This document shows, in pieces, positions 8,537 to 17,341 of a stretch of DNA of 64,000 nucleotides (position 1 is its first letter; every line of letters starts with the position of its first letter). The stretch lies in the NCBI RefSeq assembly GCF_000014425.1, contig NC_008530.1:1830361-1894360 (forward strand), written 5' to 3'. This DNA is from Lactobacillus gasseri ATCC 33323 = JCM 1131 (lineage in GTDB: Bacteria > Bacillota > Bacilli > Lactobacillales > Lactobacillaceae). The translations under genes and the position numbers were made by a program. A model generated the notes under the pieces. That model had not been told where the DNA came from and did no database searches. It saw only the letters and a program-made list of their open reading frames with translations.

Positions 8537-9610
8537 ATGAAACTAAATAAAAAATTTTCTCTATTACTAATAGCAAGTATGATCTTTCTAAGCTTAAGTG
8601 CTTGTAGCAAACCCACTCATGAAGACCAAACAAATAAAAAATTAACTAATCACATCGCCTTAATCTCAGACACCAACGGCATTAAGGATAATTCTTTAAA
8701 TCAATCTGCTTGGCAAGGTGTTAAGAATTACGGTACTAAGAATAATCTTGTTGAAGGAAATAAAGGCTACAATTACTTCGTTCCTAAAGATCCTAAAGAT
8801 TATCAAGCAACCATCTCAAAAGCCTTAGACAATGATTTTTCAACAATTATTGGCGTTGGTTATACACTTAGGCCTAATATTATTAAGGCAGCTAAGAATA
8901 ATCCTAAAAAGAACTTTGTTATTATTGATACTCATGCTTCTAAGATCAAAAACTTGGCTAGTATCTCTTTTAAAAATCAAGAAGGAGCTTATTTAGCAGG
9001 CGTTGCAGCTGCCTACACCACAAAAAGCCACACAGTGGGACTTATTTTAGGACAAGACAGTAAAGAAATGGATTCCTTTAAAGCTGGTTTTACTCAAGGT
9101 GTTGCAGCTACTAGCCGTAAACTTCACAAGCATATTAAAGTATTAACCCAAACTGTAGGTAACTTTTCGGATGCTAATAAAGCTCATGATATTGCCCAGG
9201 AAATGTACAGCAAGAAAGCTGATATAATCTTTCAAGCTGCAGGCAAAAGCGGTCAAGGCGTCTTTAAGGCTGCCAAAGAAGTCAATCAAGCCAATCCGGT
9301 AGGACAAAAAGTTTGGGTTATTGGTTCAGATGAGGATCAAACAAAACTTGGAAATTACCAGGCAAAAGGCGGTCAACCAGCTAATTTTACCCTTACCTCT
9401 GTAATCAAAAGCGCAGATGTAGCTGTTGAAGATCTTGCTAATCAAACTGCTAAGGGTGATTTTCCTGGTGGAAAGAACTTAAATTACGGTCTTAAAAACA
9501 AGGGTATTTCTCTAGTACAAGGTAATTTATCTTATCACACCTGGATCAAAGTTCAGAAAGCTAAGCAGAAAATTATTGATGGTAAAATCAAAATAATGGT
9601 TGATCGCTAA
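8537..9610 (+). CDS. BMP-family (PnrA/Med-like) substrate-binding lipoprotein
   Basis: A 357-residue lipoprotein with signal ending SLSAC (lipid Cys23). It has the BMP/PnrA layout: IALISDTNGIKDNSLNQSAW near the start, IIGVGYTLRP, SISFKNQEGAYLAGVAAA, ADIIFQAAGKSGQGVF and VWVIGSDEDQ. Members bind nucleosides for ABC import, or act as surface lipoproteins. A purine-nucleoside role would suit the salvage genes found later in the window, but there is no adjacent transporter. It has its own terminator and a short upstream leader after the preceding terminator, so it is probably monocistronic. Confidence 0.87.
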   Translation: MKLNKKFSLLLIASMIFLSLSACSKPTHEDQTNKKLTNHIALISDTNGIKDNSLNQSAWQGVKNYGTKNNLVEGNKGYNYFVPKDPKDYQATISKALDNDFSTIIGVGYTLRPNIIKAAKNNPKKNFVIIDTHASKIKNLASISFKNQEGAYLAGVAAAYTTKSHTVGLILGQDSKEMDSFKAGFTQGVAATSRKLHKHIKVLTQTVGNFSDANKAHDIAQEMYSKKADIIFQAAGKSGQGVFKAAKEVNQANPVGQKVWVIGSDEDQTKLGNYQAKGGQPANFTLTSVIKSADVAVEDLANQTAKGDFPGGKNLNYGLKNKGISLVQGNLSYHTWIKVQKAKQKIIDGKIKIMVDR

Positions 9611-9640
9611 AAAAGCTGTAGCATATATAAGTTCAGCACA

Positions 9641-9688
9641 AAAAAGTCATATTAACTTCTGGCAAAAAGTTACTTGTGGCTTTTTTTC
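9641..9688 (+). terminator. Probable Rho-independent terminator
   Basis: An interrupted hairpin pairs AAAGTCA with TGGCTTT, and inner TAACTT with AAGTTA, ending in a run of seven T. It lies 30 bases after the BMP lipoprotein gene. Confidence 0.7.
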
Positions 9689-9771
9689 TTTACTCTTGTT
9701 TCTCCATTAGTACTCATATTACAAAACACACTATAATATAGTTGTATAGATACAAAGAAAGCGTGTTTAAG

Positions 9772-10656
9772 ATGGCTAATGAAAGTAAAATAGTAACTCT
9801 AAAAAATGGTTATCATGTATGGACTCGTAAAGAAGGACATGGTCCGATTAAGATTTTACTTCTGCACGGTGGTCCCGGTATGGATCATGAATATCTTGAG
9901 CCTTTTTCCGATTACATTAAAATACATCCTGAGATAGAAATTATCTATTATGATCAATTGGGATCATACTTTTCAGATCAACCTAATGATCCAAAGCTAT
10001 GGACAATTCCTCGTTTTATAGAAGAAATAGAAGAAGTTCGTAAAGCATGGAATCTAGATCAATTTTATTTATACGGTCAATCATTTGGCGGATTATTTGC
10101 TTTAGAATATGCCGCTTCTAAATATGGTAAACATGTGAAAGCCCTAATTGATTCAAACATGGTCGATTCATATCAAGATTACGCAAAATATATTAATAAG
10201 TACCGCGAATCAATGGATCCTGCTGATGTTTCATATATGAAGAAGCAAGAAGAACAACACAACTATAATGATCCTCATTATCAAGAATTATTGATGAAAC
10301 TATATCACCGCTGCATTTGTAGAATATCCCCATGGCCAGATGCCGTGCAAAGAACTTTTGACCATATGAATGAGCAAGTTTATGTCACCCTACAAGGACC
10401 AACGGAATTTAACATTACTGGTTCATGTAAAAATTGGACAATTCGGGATCGTTTATCCAAAATTACGATGCCTACTCTTGTATTAGGAGGAAAATATGAC
10501 AGCATGAATCCAGATGACATTAAAGCTTTGGCCGATAGATTACCTAATGGCACAGCTCATATATGTCCTAATGGAAGCCACTTTTCTATCTTCGATGATC
10601 AAGAAGATTATTTTAATGCTATTACCAACTTTATTACATCAGTAGAAAAAGAATAA
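9772..10656 (+). CDS. Proline iminopeptidase-family alpha/beta hydrolase (peptidase S33)
   Basis: A 294-residue cytoplasmic hydrolase. It shows the oxyanion motif LLHGGPGMDHEYL (about residues 30-42), nucleophile elbow GQSFGG (Ser about 104), GGKYDSMNPDD (Asp about 243) and NGSHFSIF (His about 269). The segment INEQVY/MQGP-like (MNEQVYVTLQGPTEF) is typical of proline iminopeptidases, which remove N-terminal Pro from peptides. The start at 9772 is chosen because a TATAAT box at 9732-9737 places transcription start near 9743. An upstream in-frame TTG at 9742 would fall on the transcription start. It is monocistronic. Confidence 0.85.
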   Translation: MANESKIVTLKNGYHVWTRKEGHGPIKILLLHGGPGMDHEYLEPFSDYIKIHPEIEIIYYDQLGSYFSDQPNDPKLWTIPRFIEEIEEVRKAWNLDQFYLYGQSFGGLFALEYAASKYGKHVKALIDSNMVDSYQDYAKYINKYRESMDPADVSYMKKQEEQHNYNDPHYQELLMKLYHRCICRISPWPDAVQRTFDHMNEQVYVTLQGPTEFNITGSCKNWTIRDRLSKITMPTLVLGGKYDSMNPDDIKALADRLPNGTAHICPNGSHFSIFDDQEDYFNAITNFITSVEKE

Positions 10657-10657
10657 G

Positions 10658-10695
10658 AAAAAACTAGAGCTTACAAATTTAAGCTCTAGTTTTTT
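10658..10695. terminator. Bidirectional terminator
   Basis: A perfect 16-bp stem, ACTAGAGCTTA with TAAGCTCTAGT, is flanked by A6 and T6 tracts between two convergent genes. Confidence 0.92.
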
Positions 10696-10709
10696 GTGCT
10701 ATGACGATG

Positions 10710-11726
10710 TTATGGTAATTGTTCTGGGCTATTGAAAAATAGACTTACTGCCAATCTTCTCACATTTATCCATTTTTGGTTTCTTCTAGTAGGATTTACT
10801 CGATTAGTTAAACAAATAAAGAAAGTAGAATGATCTAAATCAAGTGCAATTGATGTTCCAGTAAATCCAGTATGCCATAAAGTTTTACTATTTTTATTCC
10901 ATCTTTGCCACCCTAAAGTTCTACCCATAAAGTTATATTTAAATAGTACATTAATTATATCAGATGGAATTATCGTTTTGTCTTTATACCTTCCTTTTTG
11001 AAGATACATTATGCAGAACTTTTTTAGATCCCCAATTGTAGAAAATAATCCTGCATTACCTGAAACTCCATTTAACATATAAGCTGTTTCATCATGAACT
11101 TCGCCCTGAATCAATCCTCTTTGATCCGTCTTTTCTGTTGGTACAAAATCCTGTTTATTTTTATTTAAACAATATCCTGTACTATTCATTTTTAAAGGTT
11201 CAAAGACATGGACCTTTAAGCTTTCATCAAGAGACTCTTTATCCACTTTTTCAATAATCATCCCTAGCAAAATAAAATTAAGATCAGAATATATCATATC
11301 TGTTCCAGTTGGATAAATAAGTTTCTGTTTAAAAATAGCATCTATCACTTCATCTTTATTTGCATATGAATATACATTGGATAAATCAGCAGCCAATCCA
11401 GAATTATGAAGCAAAAGATTCTTAATAGTAATATCTGGATAACTAATTTGTGGAAAATATTTACTTACTTTATCATCTAAATCAATAATTTTCTTCCCCA
11501 ATAATTGAAGTATACGACTTGTTACACCAACAACTTTAGTTAGCGATGCTAAGTCATAAACATCGCCATCTTTTAACGGTATTTCCTTGTCATAAGTTTT
11601 GTACCCTAAAAAACTAGTTTCTACTATTTTATTTTTTATATCTTCTAAGGCATAGCTTATCCCGGGCGTAGCACAATCAGTTATTGCTTGTTTCATTAAT
11701 ATAGATATTTCATTAGTATTTTTCAT
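10710..11726 (-). CDS. Serine beta-lactamase-fold hydrolase (class C-like), no signal peptide
   Basis: A 338-residue member of the class C beta-lactamase/esterase family. Catalytic SLTK is at residues 61-64, the Tyr motif YSD at 146-148 and HTG at 285-287, all in the right order. There is no signal peptide or membrane anchor, so it should be cytoplasmic, unlike penicillin-binding proteins. It lies directly downstream of the PTS EIIC gene, with SD GGAGAAAT six bases before ATG and a terminator in between that may allow readthrough. Related hydrolases (AmlB/PBP4*-like) occur in MurNAc loci of Bacillus. A role in trimming imported muropeptides is inferred from context only. Confidence 0.85.
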   Translation of the reverse strand: MKNTNEISILMKQAITDCATPGISYALEDIKNKIVETSFLGYKTYDKEIPLKDGDVYDLASLTKVVGVTSRILQLLGKKIIDLDDKVSKYFPQISYPDITIKNLLLHNSGLAADLSNVYSYANKDEVIDAIFKQKLIYPTGTDMIYSDLNFILLGMIIEKVDKESLDESLKVHVFEPLKMNSTGYCLNKNKQDFVPTEKTDQRGLIQGEVHDETAYMLNGVSGNAGLFSTIGDLKKFCIMYLQKGRYKDKTIIPSDIINVLFKYNFMGRTLGWQRWNKNSKTLWHTGFTGTSIALDLDHSTFFICLTNRVNPTRRNQKWINVRRLAVSLFFNSPEQLP

Positions 11727-11745
11727 TTATATTTCTCCAAAATTA

Positions 11746-11780
11746 AAGCCCACTATAACTTTTCTAGCTATAGTGGGCTT
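11746..11780 (-). terminator. Terminator or attenuator between EIIC and hydrolase genes
   Basis: The inverted repeat AAGCCCACTATA (11746-11757) with TATAGTGGGCTT (11769-11780) is followed on the minus strand by an imperfect T-rich tail. It may limit expression of the distal hydrolase. Confidence 0.75.
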
Positions 11781-11791
11781 CCTATTAAACA

Positions 11792-13249
11792 CTAAGCATT
11801 TTCTTTTGCTAATCTCTTAAACTTATTCAGCGTATCAAAAAGTGCAATTATCTTTGTGCTTATAGTTGTTTTTAAAGAACTAGATTCAACCGATAAATTA
11901 TTGTCAGTTAAATTAATTGCTTCAACATTATTACCTTTTGAAGCTTCTGTATTAGTAGATTTACTTGCGCTGTCTTTAGCTTCCTTTTCTAGTTGTTTCT
12001 TATCCCAAACTTTAAAGAATGGATAGTAAATAACAATAGAAATAATGACGTTAATAATAGATAAAACAGCAGCACGCCAATCAAATCCAGTTGCCATATA
12101 AGCCCCAATTGGTCCTGGTAAAGTCCATGGAACCAAAGCGATAGTACGTGATACTAAATGAAGAGCCATTGCAAAGTATGTCAAAGCACCAGTTACCATA
12201 GGTGTTACAACAAATGGAATTGCAAAGTATGGGTTTAAAACAATTGGTAAACCAAAAATAATAGGTTCATTAATGTTGAAAATACTTGGAATAATAACTG
12301 CCTTACCTAAGGTCTTACCAAATGAAGACTTAGACATAAAGGCTAACAAAATACATAGACCTAAGATAGTACCTGAACCACCAATATAAACAAACCATTG
12401 GAAGAATTGTTCAGTCATAAATCTTGGAGCATTAGCAGCGCTCACGCCATGTGCAATTGATGCCATGTTTGCATCTAGGTTCTTGTACCAGTATGGATAA
12501 ATTGGAGTCGAAGTAATAGCACCATGGATACCAAATAACCAAAATAGTGAGTTAAAGAATGGTGGAATAACTGATGAAATAAAGTTATCTTTACCAAAGT
12601 TAGACAATGGTGACAATATTGCCAAAAGTCCTGCATTCAAGTCAAAATGCAATACTTCTTTAATTACCCAAGCTAAAATAATAATTACTGAAGCTGGTAC
12701 CAAAGAAACAAATGAATTAGAAACTGCAGGTGGAACACCATCCGGCATCTTAATAACTAAATTCTTCTCTTTAAACCAACGAATAATTTCAACTGATATC
12801 ATTGAAACTAACATTGCAGTAAACAAACCTTGTGCACCAAAATTGGTTGAAGGAAGAACTGTTCCAGCTAACATGCCAGATAATTTAGCTGCTTTAGCTG
12901 TTAAAGTACCTGGACTTACAGCTAATATAAAGAATGCCATCGTTGCAACAGTAGCTGAAGAATTTCTATCCAGTTGATAGTGCTCAGCCAATGCAGCAGC
13001 CATCGCATAGCATGAATACAAGGCCATCATACCAATAGAAAAAGTAACTGGTACTTGCAATGCAGGTAAATATGGAGTAATAAACTTTTTCCAACTATCT
13101 ATTGGAAATTGAGAAATAATTGTAAAGAATGAACCGACAATAGCTACGGGAATAATAACTGCCATCCCATCTCTAATTGCCACAAAATAGCGATTACCCG
13201 CTAGTTTCGACATTTTAGAGGTGATTTTTGCGGCATTAAACTTAGCCAT
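11792..13249 (-). CDS. PTS sugar transporter EIIC, lactose/cellobiose family
   Basis: A 485-residue polytopic membrane protein of the CelB-type EIIC family. The start at 13249 follows GGGAGG by seven bases; a frame extending to 13276 has no SD. It has the characteristic N-terminus (AKITSKMSKLAGNRYFVAIRDGMAVIIPV...), INEPIIFGLPIVLNPY and GPIGAYMATGFDWRA. EIIC forms the membrane channel that phosphorylates a sugar during uptake. No EIIA or EIIB is encoded nearby, so these are recruited from elsewhere. A hydrophilic tail of about 55 residues (from KQLEKEAKDSAS) follows the last helix. Because it is divergent from MurNAc-catabolism genes, the likely cargo is a MurNAc-containing disaccharide or peptide (inference). 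Confidence 0.88.
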   Translation of the reverse strand: MAKFNAAKITSKMSKLAGNRYFVAIRDGMAVIIPVAIVGSFFTIISQFPIDSWKKFITPYLPALQVPVTFSIGMMALYSCYAMAAALAEHYQLDRNSSATVATMAFFILAVSPGTLTAKAAKLSGMLAGTVLPSTNFGAQGLFTAMLVSMISVEIIRWFKEKNLVIKMPDGVPPAVSNSFVSLVPASVIIILAWVIKEVLHFDLNAGLLAILSPLSNFGKDNFISSVIPPFFNSLFWLFGIHGAITSTPIYPYWYKNLDANMASIAHGVSAANAPRFMTEQFFQWFVYIGGSGTILGLCILLAFMSKSSFGKTLGKAVIIPSIFNINEPIIFGLPIVLNPYFAIPFVVTPMVTGALTYFAMALHLVSRTIALVPWTLPGPIGAYMATGFDWRAAVLSIINVIISIVIYYPFFKVWDKKQLEKEAKDSASKSTNTEASKGNNVEAINLTDNNLSVESSSLKTTISTKIIALFDTLNKFKRLAKENA

Positions 13250-13345
13250 ATTAATACCTCCCGATATATGAAACAAAAGTTAATATAACGTATGAATGAA
13301 TACGCTATCACTTCTGGCTTTAATATAGCACTATTTTTCAGAAAA

Positions 13346-13447
13346 TGAAATATTTTTTCTTAATTATGTTTATTTTATGCATTTTTAGATATTTTGTGAA
13401 ATATTTTTTCAAGTTTTATTGAATAGTTACATAAAAAAAGTTACTAT
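13346..13447. promoter_or_regulatory. Divergent control region: paired TGAAATATTTTTTC repeats and kinase promoter
   Basis: The 14-mer TGAAATATTTTTTC occurs at 13346-13359 and again at 13397-13410, where the next base completes a TGAAA-N5-TTTCA palindrome. The copies are 51 bp apart, about five helical turns. A promoter for the rightward operon follows: TTGAAT (13419-13424), 17-bp spacer, TACTAT (13442-13447). TGAAA/TTTCA dyads resemble operators of RpiR/MurR-type regulators, but no such gene is in the window. AT-rich sequence makes chance similarity possible. Confidence 0.5.
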
Positions 13448-13491
13448 GAAATCGCATACAGTATTAGTAAAAAGTGCTTAGGAGGTTTCTC

Positions 13492-14379
13492 ATGAGCTAT
13501 GTAATCGGAATTGATAGTGGCGGTACCCACATAACGGCTACCGCTTATAAAGATAATATTGCAATTGCTACCACTACTGCTGGTCCAGGAAATATATTTC
13601 TGGATCCACAGCAAACCATTAAGAATTTAATTAACGTTATTACTGAAATTTCAGAAAAGTTATCATCAAATACTTGTAACTTAATTTTGATTGGAATTGC
13701 CGGACTAGAAAGTGCTGATAATCCACAGCCTTATTTAGATAAAATAAACGATCACTTCAAGTCATTAACTAAAAATATTATTTTTATAAGTGATGCCAAA
13801 CTGGCTTTAATAAATGGTCTTGAAGGAAAAGATGGATTTTTAGCAATTGCCGGTACTGGATCAATTGTATATGGAAAACAAAAGAATAAATATTTACGTG
13901 CTGGCGGTTGGGGATATTTATTAGATGATATTGGTTCTGGCTATCGCATCTCCCAAGAAGCAGTTACCACCGCATTAGAAAAAATGGATCGAGGAGAAAA
14001 TTCTTCTTTAACACCTGCTATTCTTGAATACTTTAAGGCGGACAATTTAAAAAATATAGTTAGTGAATATTACAAACTTAATCGTACAGAAATAGCAGCT
14101 TTTTCATTAAAGCTTGCTCAAGAAGCCGATCGGCAAAATGATGAAGCAATTATGATCTTACAACATCAGGCCGACTTATTAGCTGATGAAATTATTCACT
14201 TAATTGAACGTTATCCTCAAGAAAGTATTTCTCTAAATCTTGCCTTATCAGGATCCGTTTTAGTCAATAACCTTATTATTCAGAAAGAAATCGCATCAAA
14301 AGTAAAACATGTTTATCCTACTATAAAAATTATGGTTTCTGACAGAAGTAATACAGCAGCAGTCAATTATATTCAGTAA
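13492..14379 (+). CDS. BadF/BadG-type ATPase, probable N-acetylglucosamine/N-acetylmuramate kinase
   Basis: A 295-residue sugar kinase of the ASKHA fold. AGGAGG at 13480-13485 fixes the ATG at 13492. Visible motifs are the phosphate-1 loop IGIDSGGTHITATAYKD at the N-terminus, GIAGLES, the phosphate-2/adenosine segment FLAIAGTGSIVYG, and RAGGWGYLLDDIGSGY, diagnostic of GlcNAc kinases and MurK. MurK of Clostridium phosphorylates both GlcNAc and MurNAc at C6. Here it opens a tightly packed six-gene operon (gaps of 1-15 bases or a one-base overlap). It would phosphorylate the GlcNAc released by the next enzyme. Confidence 0.85.
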   Translation: MSYVIGIDSGGTHITATAYKDNIAIATTTAGPGNIFLDPQQTIKNLINVITEISEKLSSNTCNLILIGIAGLESADNPQPYLDKINDHFKSLTKNIIFISDAKLALINGLEGKDGFLAIAGTGSIVYGKQKNKYLRAGGWGYLLDDIGSGYRISQEAVTTALEKMDRGENSSLTPAILEYFKADNLKNIVSEYYKLNRTEIAAFSLKLAQEADRQNDEAIMILQHQADLLADEIIHLIERYPQESISLNLALSGSVLVNNLIIQKEIASKVKHVYPTIKIMVSDRSNTAAVNYIQ

Positions 14380-14394
14380 AGGAAGTAGTTAAGT

Positions 14395-15486
14395 ATGACA
14401 ATGAGAAATTTAGGCCTGTCAATCTATCCAGACCATAGTAATTACGATGACAATGTTCAATACCTTGAGCTTGGACATAAATATGGCTTTAAGCGTATTT
14501 TTATGAGTATGCTCGAAGTACAAGGAAGCGTAGAAGAAACTAAAGAAAAATACAAAAAGATAATCTCAATGGGAAACAGATTGGGATATCAAACGTTTCT
14601 GGATGTTTCACCACGTATTTTTAAAGATTTAAAAATTGATTATCATGATCTATCCTTTTTCCATGATATTGGGGCAACTGGATTACGATTAGACCAAGCA
14701 TTTGATGGAGCAACTGAAGCTCTAATGTCTTACAATCCTTATAATTTAATTATTGAATTAAATATGAGTAATAATGTGGACTACTTAAATAACATTATTT
14801 CTTACCAAGCAAACACGCCATATATCTATGGTTGCCACAATTTTTATCCACAAAAAGGCACCGCTCTTCCTTATGATTTCTTTGTAGAATGTTCAAAACG
14901 CTTCAAAAAATTTAACATTCACACAGCTGCATTTGTTACGAGCCAAGTTGGAAAAATGGGACCATGGAATGTCACAGATGGCTTACCAACACTTGAAGAA
15001 GATCGTTACCTTCCAATTCAAGTTCAAGCAAAGCAGCTGTGGGCAACTGGATTAATTGACGATGTTATCATAGGTAACGCTTATGCATCTGGGGAAGAAC
15101 TAAAAGCATTGTCTGAAGTTAATCCATATCAATTAGTTTTACATGTAAACTATGTTCCAAAGATAAACGACATTGAAAAGACAATTGTTGAAAAACCACA
15201 ACATTTCCGTAGAGGCGACATGAATAGTATCGTTATTCGGTCAACAATGCCACGTGTAACTTATAAAGACATCCCTAACCCAGCTCACGATAATGAACAA
15301 GAATTTAAACGCGGGGATGTTTTAATTGGAAATGATAGCTTTGGAATATATAAAAATGAACTACAAATTGTATTAAAGCCACACATGGAATCAAGAAAAA
15401 ATAAAGTCGGAGAAATTTCAAAAGATGAATTATTCTTATTAGACTTTATCAAACCGTGGACTAAGTTTAAGCTGTCATCAAAATAA
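14395..15486 (+). CDS. mupG: DUF871 protein, MupG-type 6-phospho-N-acetylmuramidase
   Basis: A 363-residue protein with the DUF871 N-terminus (LGLSIYPDHSNYDDNVQYLELG...FKRIFMSML), the barrel motifs ELNMSN and GCHNFYPQKGTALPYDFF, and a C-terminal cyclophilin-like domain (from about residue 240). The family founder, MupG of Staphylococcus aureus, cleaves MurNAc-6P-GlcNAc in the cytoplasm to MurNAc-6P and GlcNAc. MurQ three genes downstream would act on the former and the adjacent kinase on the latter, which makes this assignment coherent. SD AAGGAAG lies upstream. An alternative in-frame ATG two codons on is possible. Confidence 0.82.
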   Translation: MTMRNLGLSIYPDHSNYDDNVQYLELGHKYGFKRIFMSMLEVQGSVEETKEKYKKIISMGNRLGYQTFLDVSPRIFKDLKIDYHDLSFFHDIGATGLRLDQAFDGATEALMSYNPYNLIIELNMSNNVDYLNNIISYQANTPYIYGCHNFYPQKGTALPYDFFVECSKRFKKFNIHTAAFVTSQVGKMGPWNVTDGLPTLEEDRYLPIQVQAKQLWATGLIDDVIIGNAYASGEELKALSEVNPYQLVLHVNYVPKINDIEKTIVEKPQHFRRGDMNSIVIRSTMPRVTYKDIPNPAHDNEQEFKRGDVLIGNDSFGIYKNELQIVLKPHMESRKNKVGEISKDELFLLDFIKPWTKFKLSSK

Positions 15487-15487
15487 A

Positions 15488-16282
15488 ATGAGTACCATAA
15501 TAACATCCACACTTTACTCTCCGCATTTAAAATTAGATTGGAACTATGATATCTATCTTCCAGATCAAGTTAATGTCCAGCAAAAGTATCCATTGCTTTT
15601 AATGCTCCATGGATTATATGGAAATCATACTAATTTTTTAGATACTAATCGTATTGACTCAAAAAATATCCTAGATAACCTAATGCGCAATACCAAAAAG
15701 AAAATTATCGTAGCTTTTGTAGACGGGTTTAATAGCTTCTACATCAACTCTCCATATGGTTTCAAAATGGAAACAGCAATTATTCAGGACTTATTACCCT
15801 ATCTAATTCAGCAGTATCCTATCGCTACCAAAATTGGTATTGGTGGCATTTCAATGGGTGGATATGGTGCATCAAGACTTGCTTTAAAATATCCTCAAAT
15901 ATTTTCGGCAGCGTTCTTAATTTCACCTGCTGTTTGGAATATTAAACATATTCCTCATTTTATTCATAATTCTATTCATACATTTCAAGATGAACAACAT
16001 AGTTGGTCAGAAAATTTCTACAATAAAATCTATCCGACTACTTATTTATCACCTATTTCAAATAAAATTAATTTTTATATTGAGAGTAGCAAAACAGATA
16101 ACGTTGTTCCTATCGAAGATGTAATATGTTTTGCTCAAAAAGTTTCAAGCAACCAGAATCGTGTTCAACTAATAACTGATTCGTTTGGCGCCCACGAATG
16201 GAGCTATTGGCAAAAAGCAATAGTTCCAGCTTATATATGGATGATCGATCAATTAGAGCAGAAGAAAGGAGTGATAAATTAA
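15488..16282 (+). CDS. Alpha/beta-hydrolase esterase (tributyrin esterase/EstA-like)
   Basis: A 264-residue esterase with LMLHGLYGNHTNFL (oxyanion region, about residues 38-51), nucleophile elbow GISMGGYGASR (Ser about 121), SSKTDNVV (Asp about 203) and GAHEWSYW (His about 236). There is no signal peptide. It begins one base after the mupG stop and overlaps the epimerase start (TAATG), so it is locked into the operon. The family hydrolyses short acyl esters. In this setting a plausible task is removing 6-O-acetyl groups from MurNAc, which would otherwise block C6 phosphorylation. That is a hypothesis from context. Confidence 0.8.
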   Translation: MSTIITSTLYSPHLKLDWNYDIYLPDQVNVQQKYPLLLMLHGLYGNHTNFLDTNRIDSKNILDNLMRNTKKKIIVAFVDGFNSFYINSPYGFKMETAIIQDLLPYLIQQYPIATKIGIGGISMGGYGASRLALKYPQIFSAAFLISPAVWNIKHIPHFIHNSIHTFQDEQHSWSENFYNKIYPTTYLSPISNKINFYIESSKTDNVVPIEDVICFAQKVSSNQNRVQLITDSFGAHEWSYWQKAIVPAYIWMIDQLEQKKGVIN

Positions 16283-17337
16283 TGAATTTAAAAATTAAAA
16301 ATATTACATGTTCCATTAAAAAAGTCCCATTAAAGAGACCGTTTATTACTGCCTTACACAAAGTCACAGAAATTGAAGGACTGAAAATTGTTGTTGAATT
16401 AAGCGACGGTCAAACAGGTACCGGAACTGCAACTCCTAATGAAAAAGTCACCGGCGACACCTTACAAAGCTCGTTAGATATTGTTAATCAAGTCATTAAA
16501 CCTGCATTAATAAACCAAGACTTCAAAAATTGGAACAAACTTTTAACCACACTTCAAACCTGCATCGTTCATAATACTGCCGCAAAAGCAGCAATGGATA
16601 TTGCCTTATATCAATTAAAGGCTAAAGAAAACAATGAATCTCTAGTCAACCTGCTTGGCAGTGAAAAAGGTAAATTAACAACCGACTATACAATTAGTAT
16701 CGGTTCAGATGACCATATGGTTTCTGAAGCTAAATCCTTAGTTAAAGACGGCTTTACTGCTATCAAAATTAAATTAGGCAACAATTCTGTGAGTCATGAT
16801 ATTAAAACCATTCAAAAAATTAGTAAAGCGGTTGGTCCTGATATTTCCTTACGTATTGATTGCAATCAAGCCTGGAATTACAAAGACACTTTAAAAGCTA
16901 GTCGAATCTGGGCACAGGATAATTTAAATATTGATTTTATTGAGCAACCTGTTCTAAAAGACGCAATCTCAGATTTAACTTTATTAAGCGAAAATTCACC
17001 TTACCCAATTATGGCTGACGAAAGTGTCGCTTCATATCAAGATGCCATTAACTTAATCAAACATCACGCTTGTGACTACATCAACATTAAGTTAATGAAA
17101 ACTGGTGGCTTATCAGAGGCAATCAAAATTAACGATTTAGCACAGGCTTGTGGTATTAAAACTATGGTTGGTTGCATGATTGAGCCGGTTGAAAGTATTG
17201 CCGCAGCTGCTGCATTTGCTGTTGCAAATAAAAATGTTAAATTTATTGATCTCGATTCAATTTTTATGGCTACACAAGATCCCGATCTTGGTAAGTATTT
17301 AAAAATTAAAAATAATGAAATTATTCTAAAGGACTAA
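16282..17337 (+). CDS. L-Ala-D/L-Glu epimerase, enolase superfamily
   Basis: A 351-residue enolase-superfamily enzyme of the MLE subgroup. The ATG at 16282 is set by GAAAGGAG and the overlap with the previous stop; an upstream in-frame start lies inside the esterase. Catalytic lysines are in IKIK (K162, K164), metal ligands D193 (RIDCNQ), E221 (FIEQP) and D246 (MADES), and the opposite-face lysine K270 (NIKLMKTGG). The C-terminal DLD (D323, D325) matches the DxD that binds the substrate ammonium in dipeptide epimerases of the YkfB/YcjG type. It isomerises L-Ala-D-Glu from murein peptides so ordinary peptidases can cleave it. Confidence 0.87.
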   Translation: MNLKIKNITCSIKKVPLKRPFITALHKVTEIEGLKIVVELSDGQTGTGTATPNEKVTGDTLQSSLDIVNQVIKPALINQDFKNWNKLLTTLQTCIVHNTAAKAAMDIALYQLKAKENNESLVNLLGSEKGKLTTDYTISIGSDDHMVSEAKSLVKDGFTAIKIKLGNNSVSHDIKTIQKISKAVGPDISLRIDCNQAWNYKDTLKASRIWAQDNLNIDFIEQPVLKDAISDLTLLSENSPYPIMADESVASYQDAINLIKHHACDYINIKLMKTGGLSEAIKINDLAQACGIKTMVGCMIEPVESIAAAAAFAVANKNVKFIDLDSIFMATQDPDLGKYLKIKNNEIILKD

Positions 17338-17341
17338 GACA

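Noticed and set aside
13249..13492. NagR-type (TCTAGACC) operator or cre site in the muropeptide control region
   Set aside because: No such sequence is present there; only the TGAAA/TTTCA repeats stand out.
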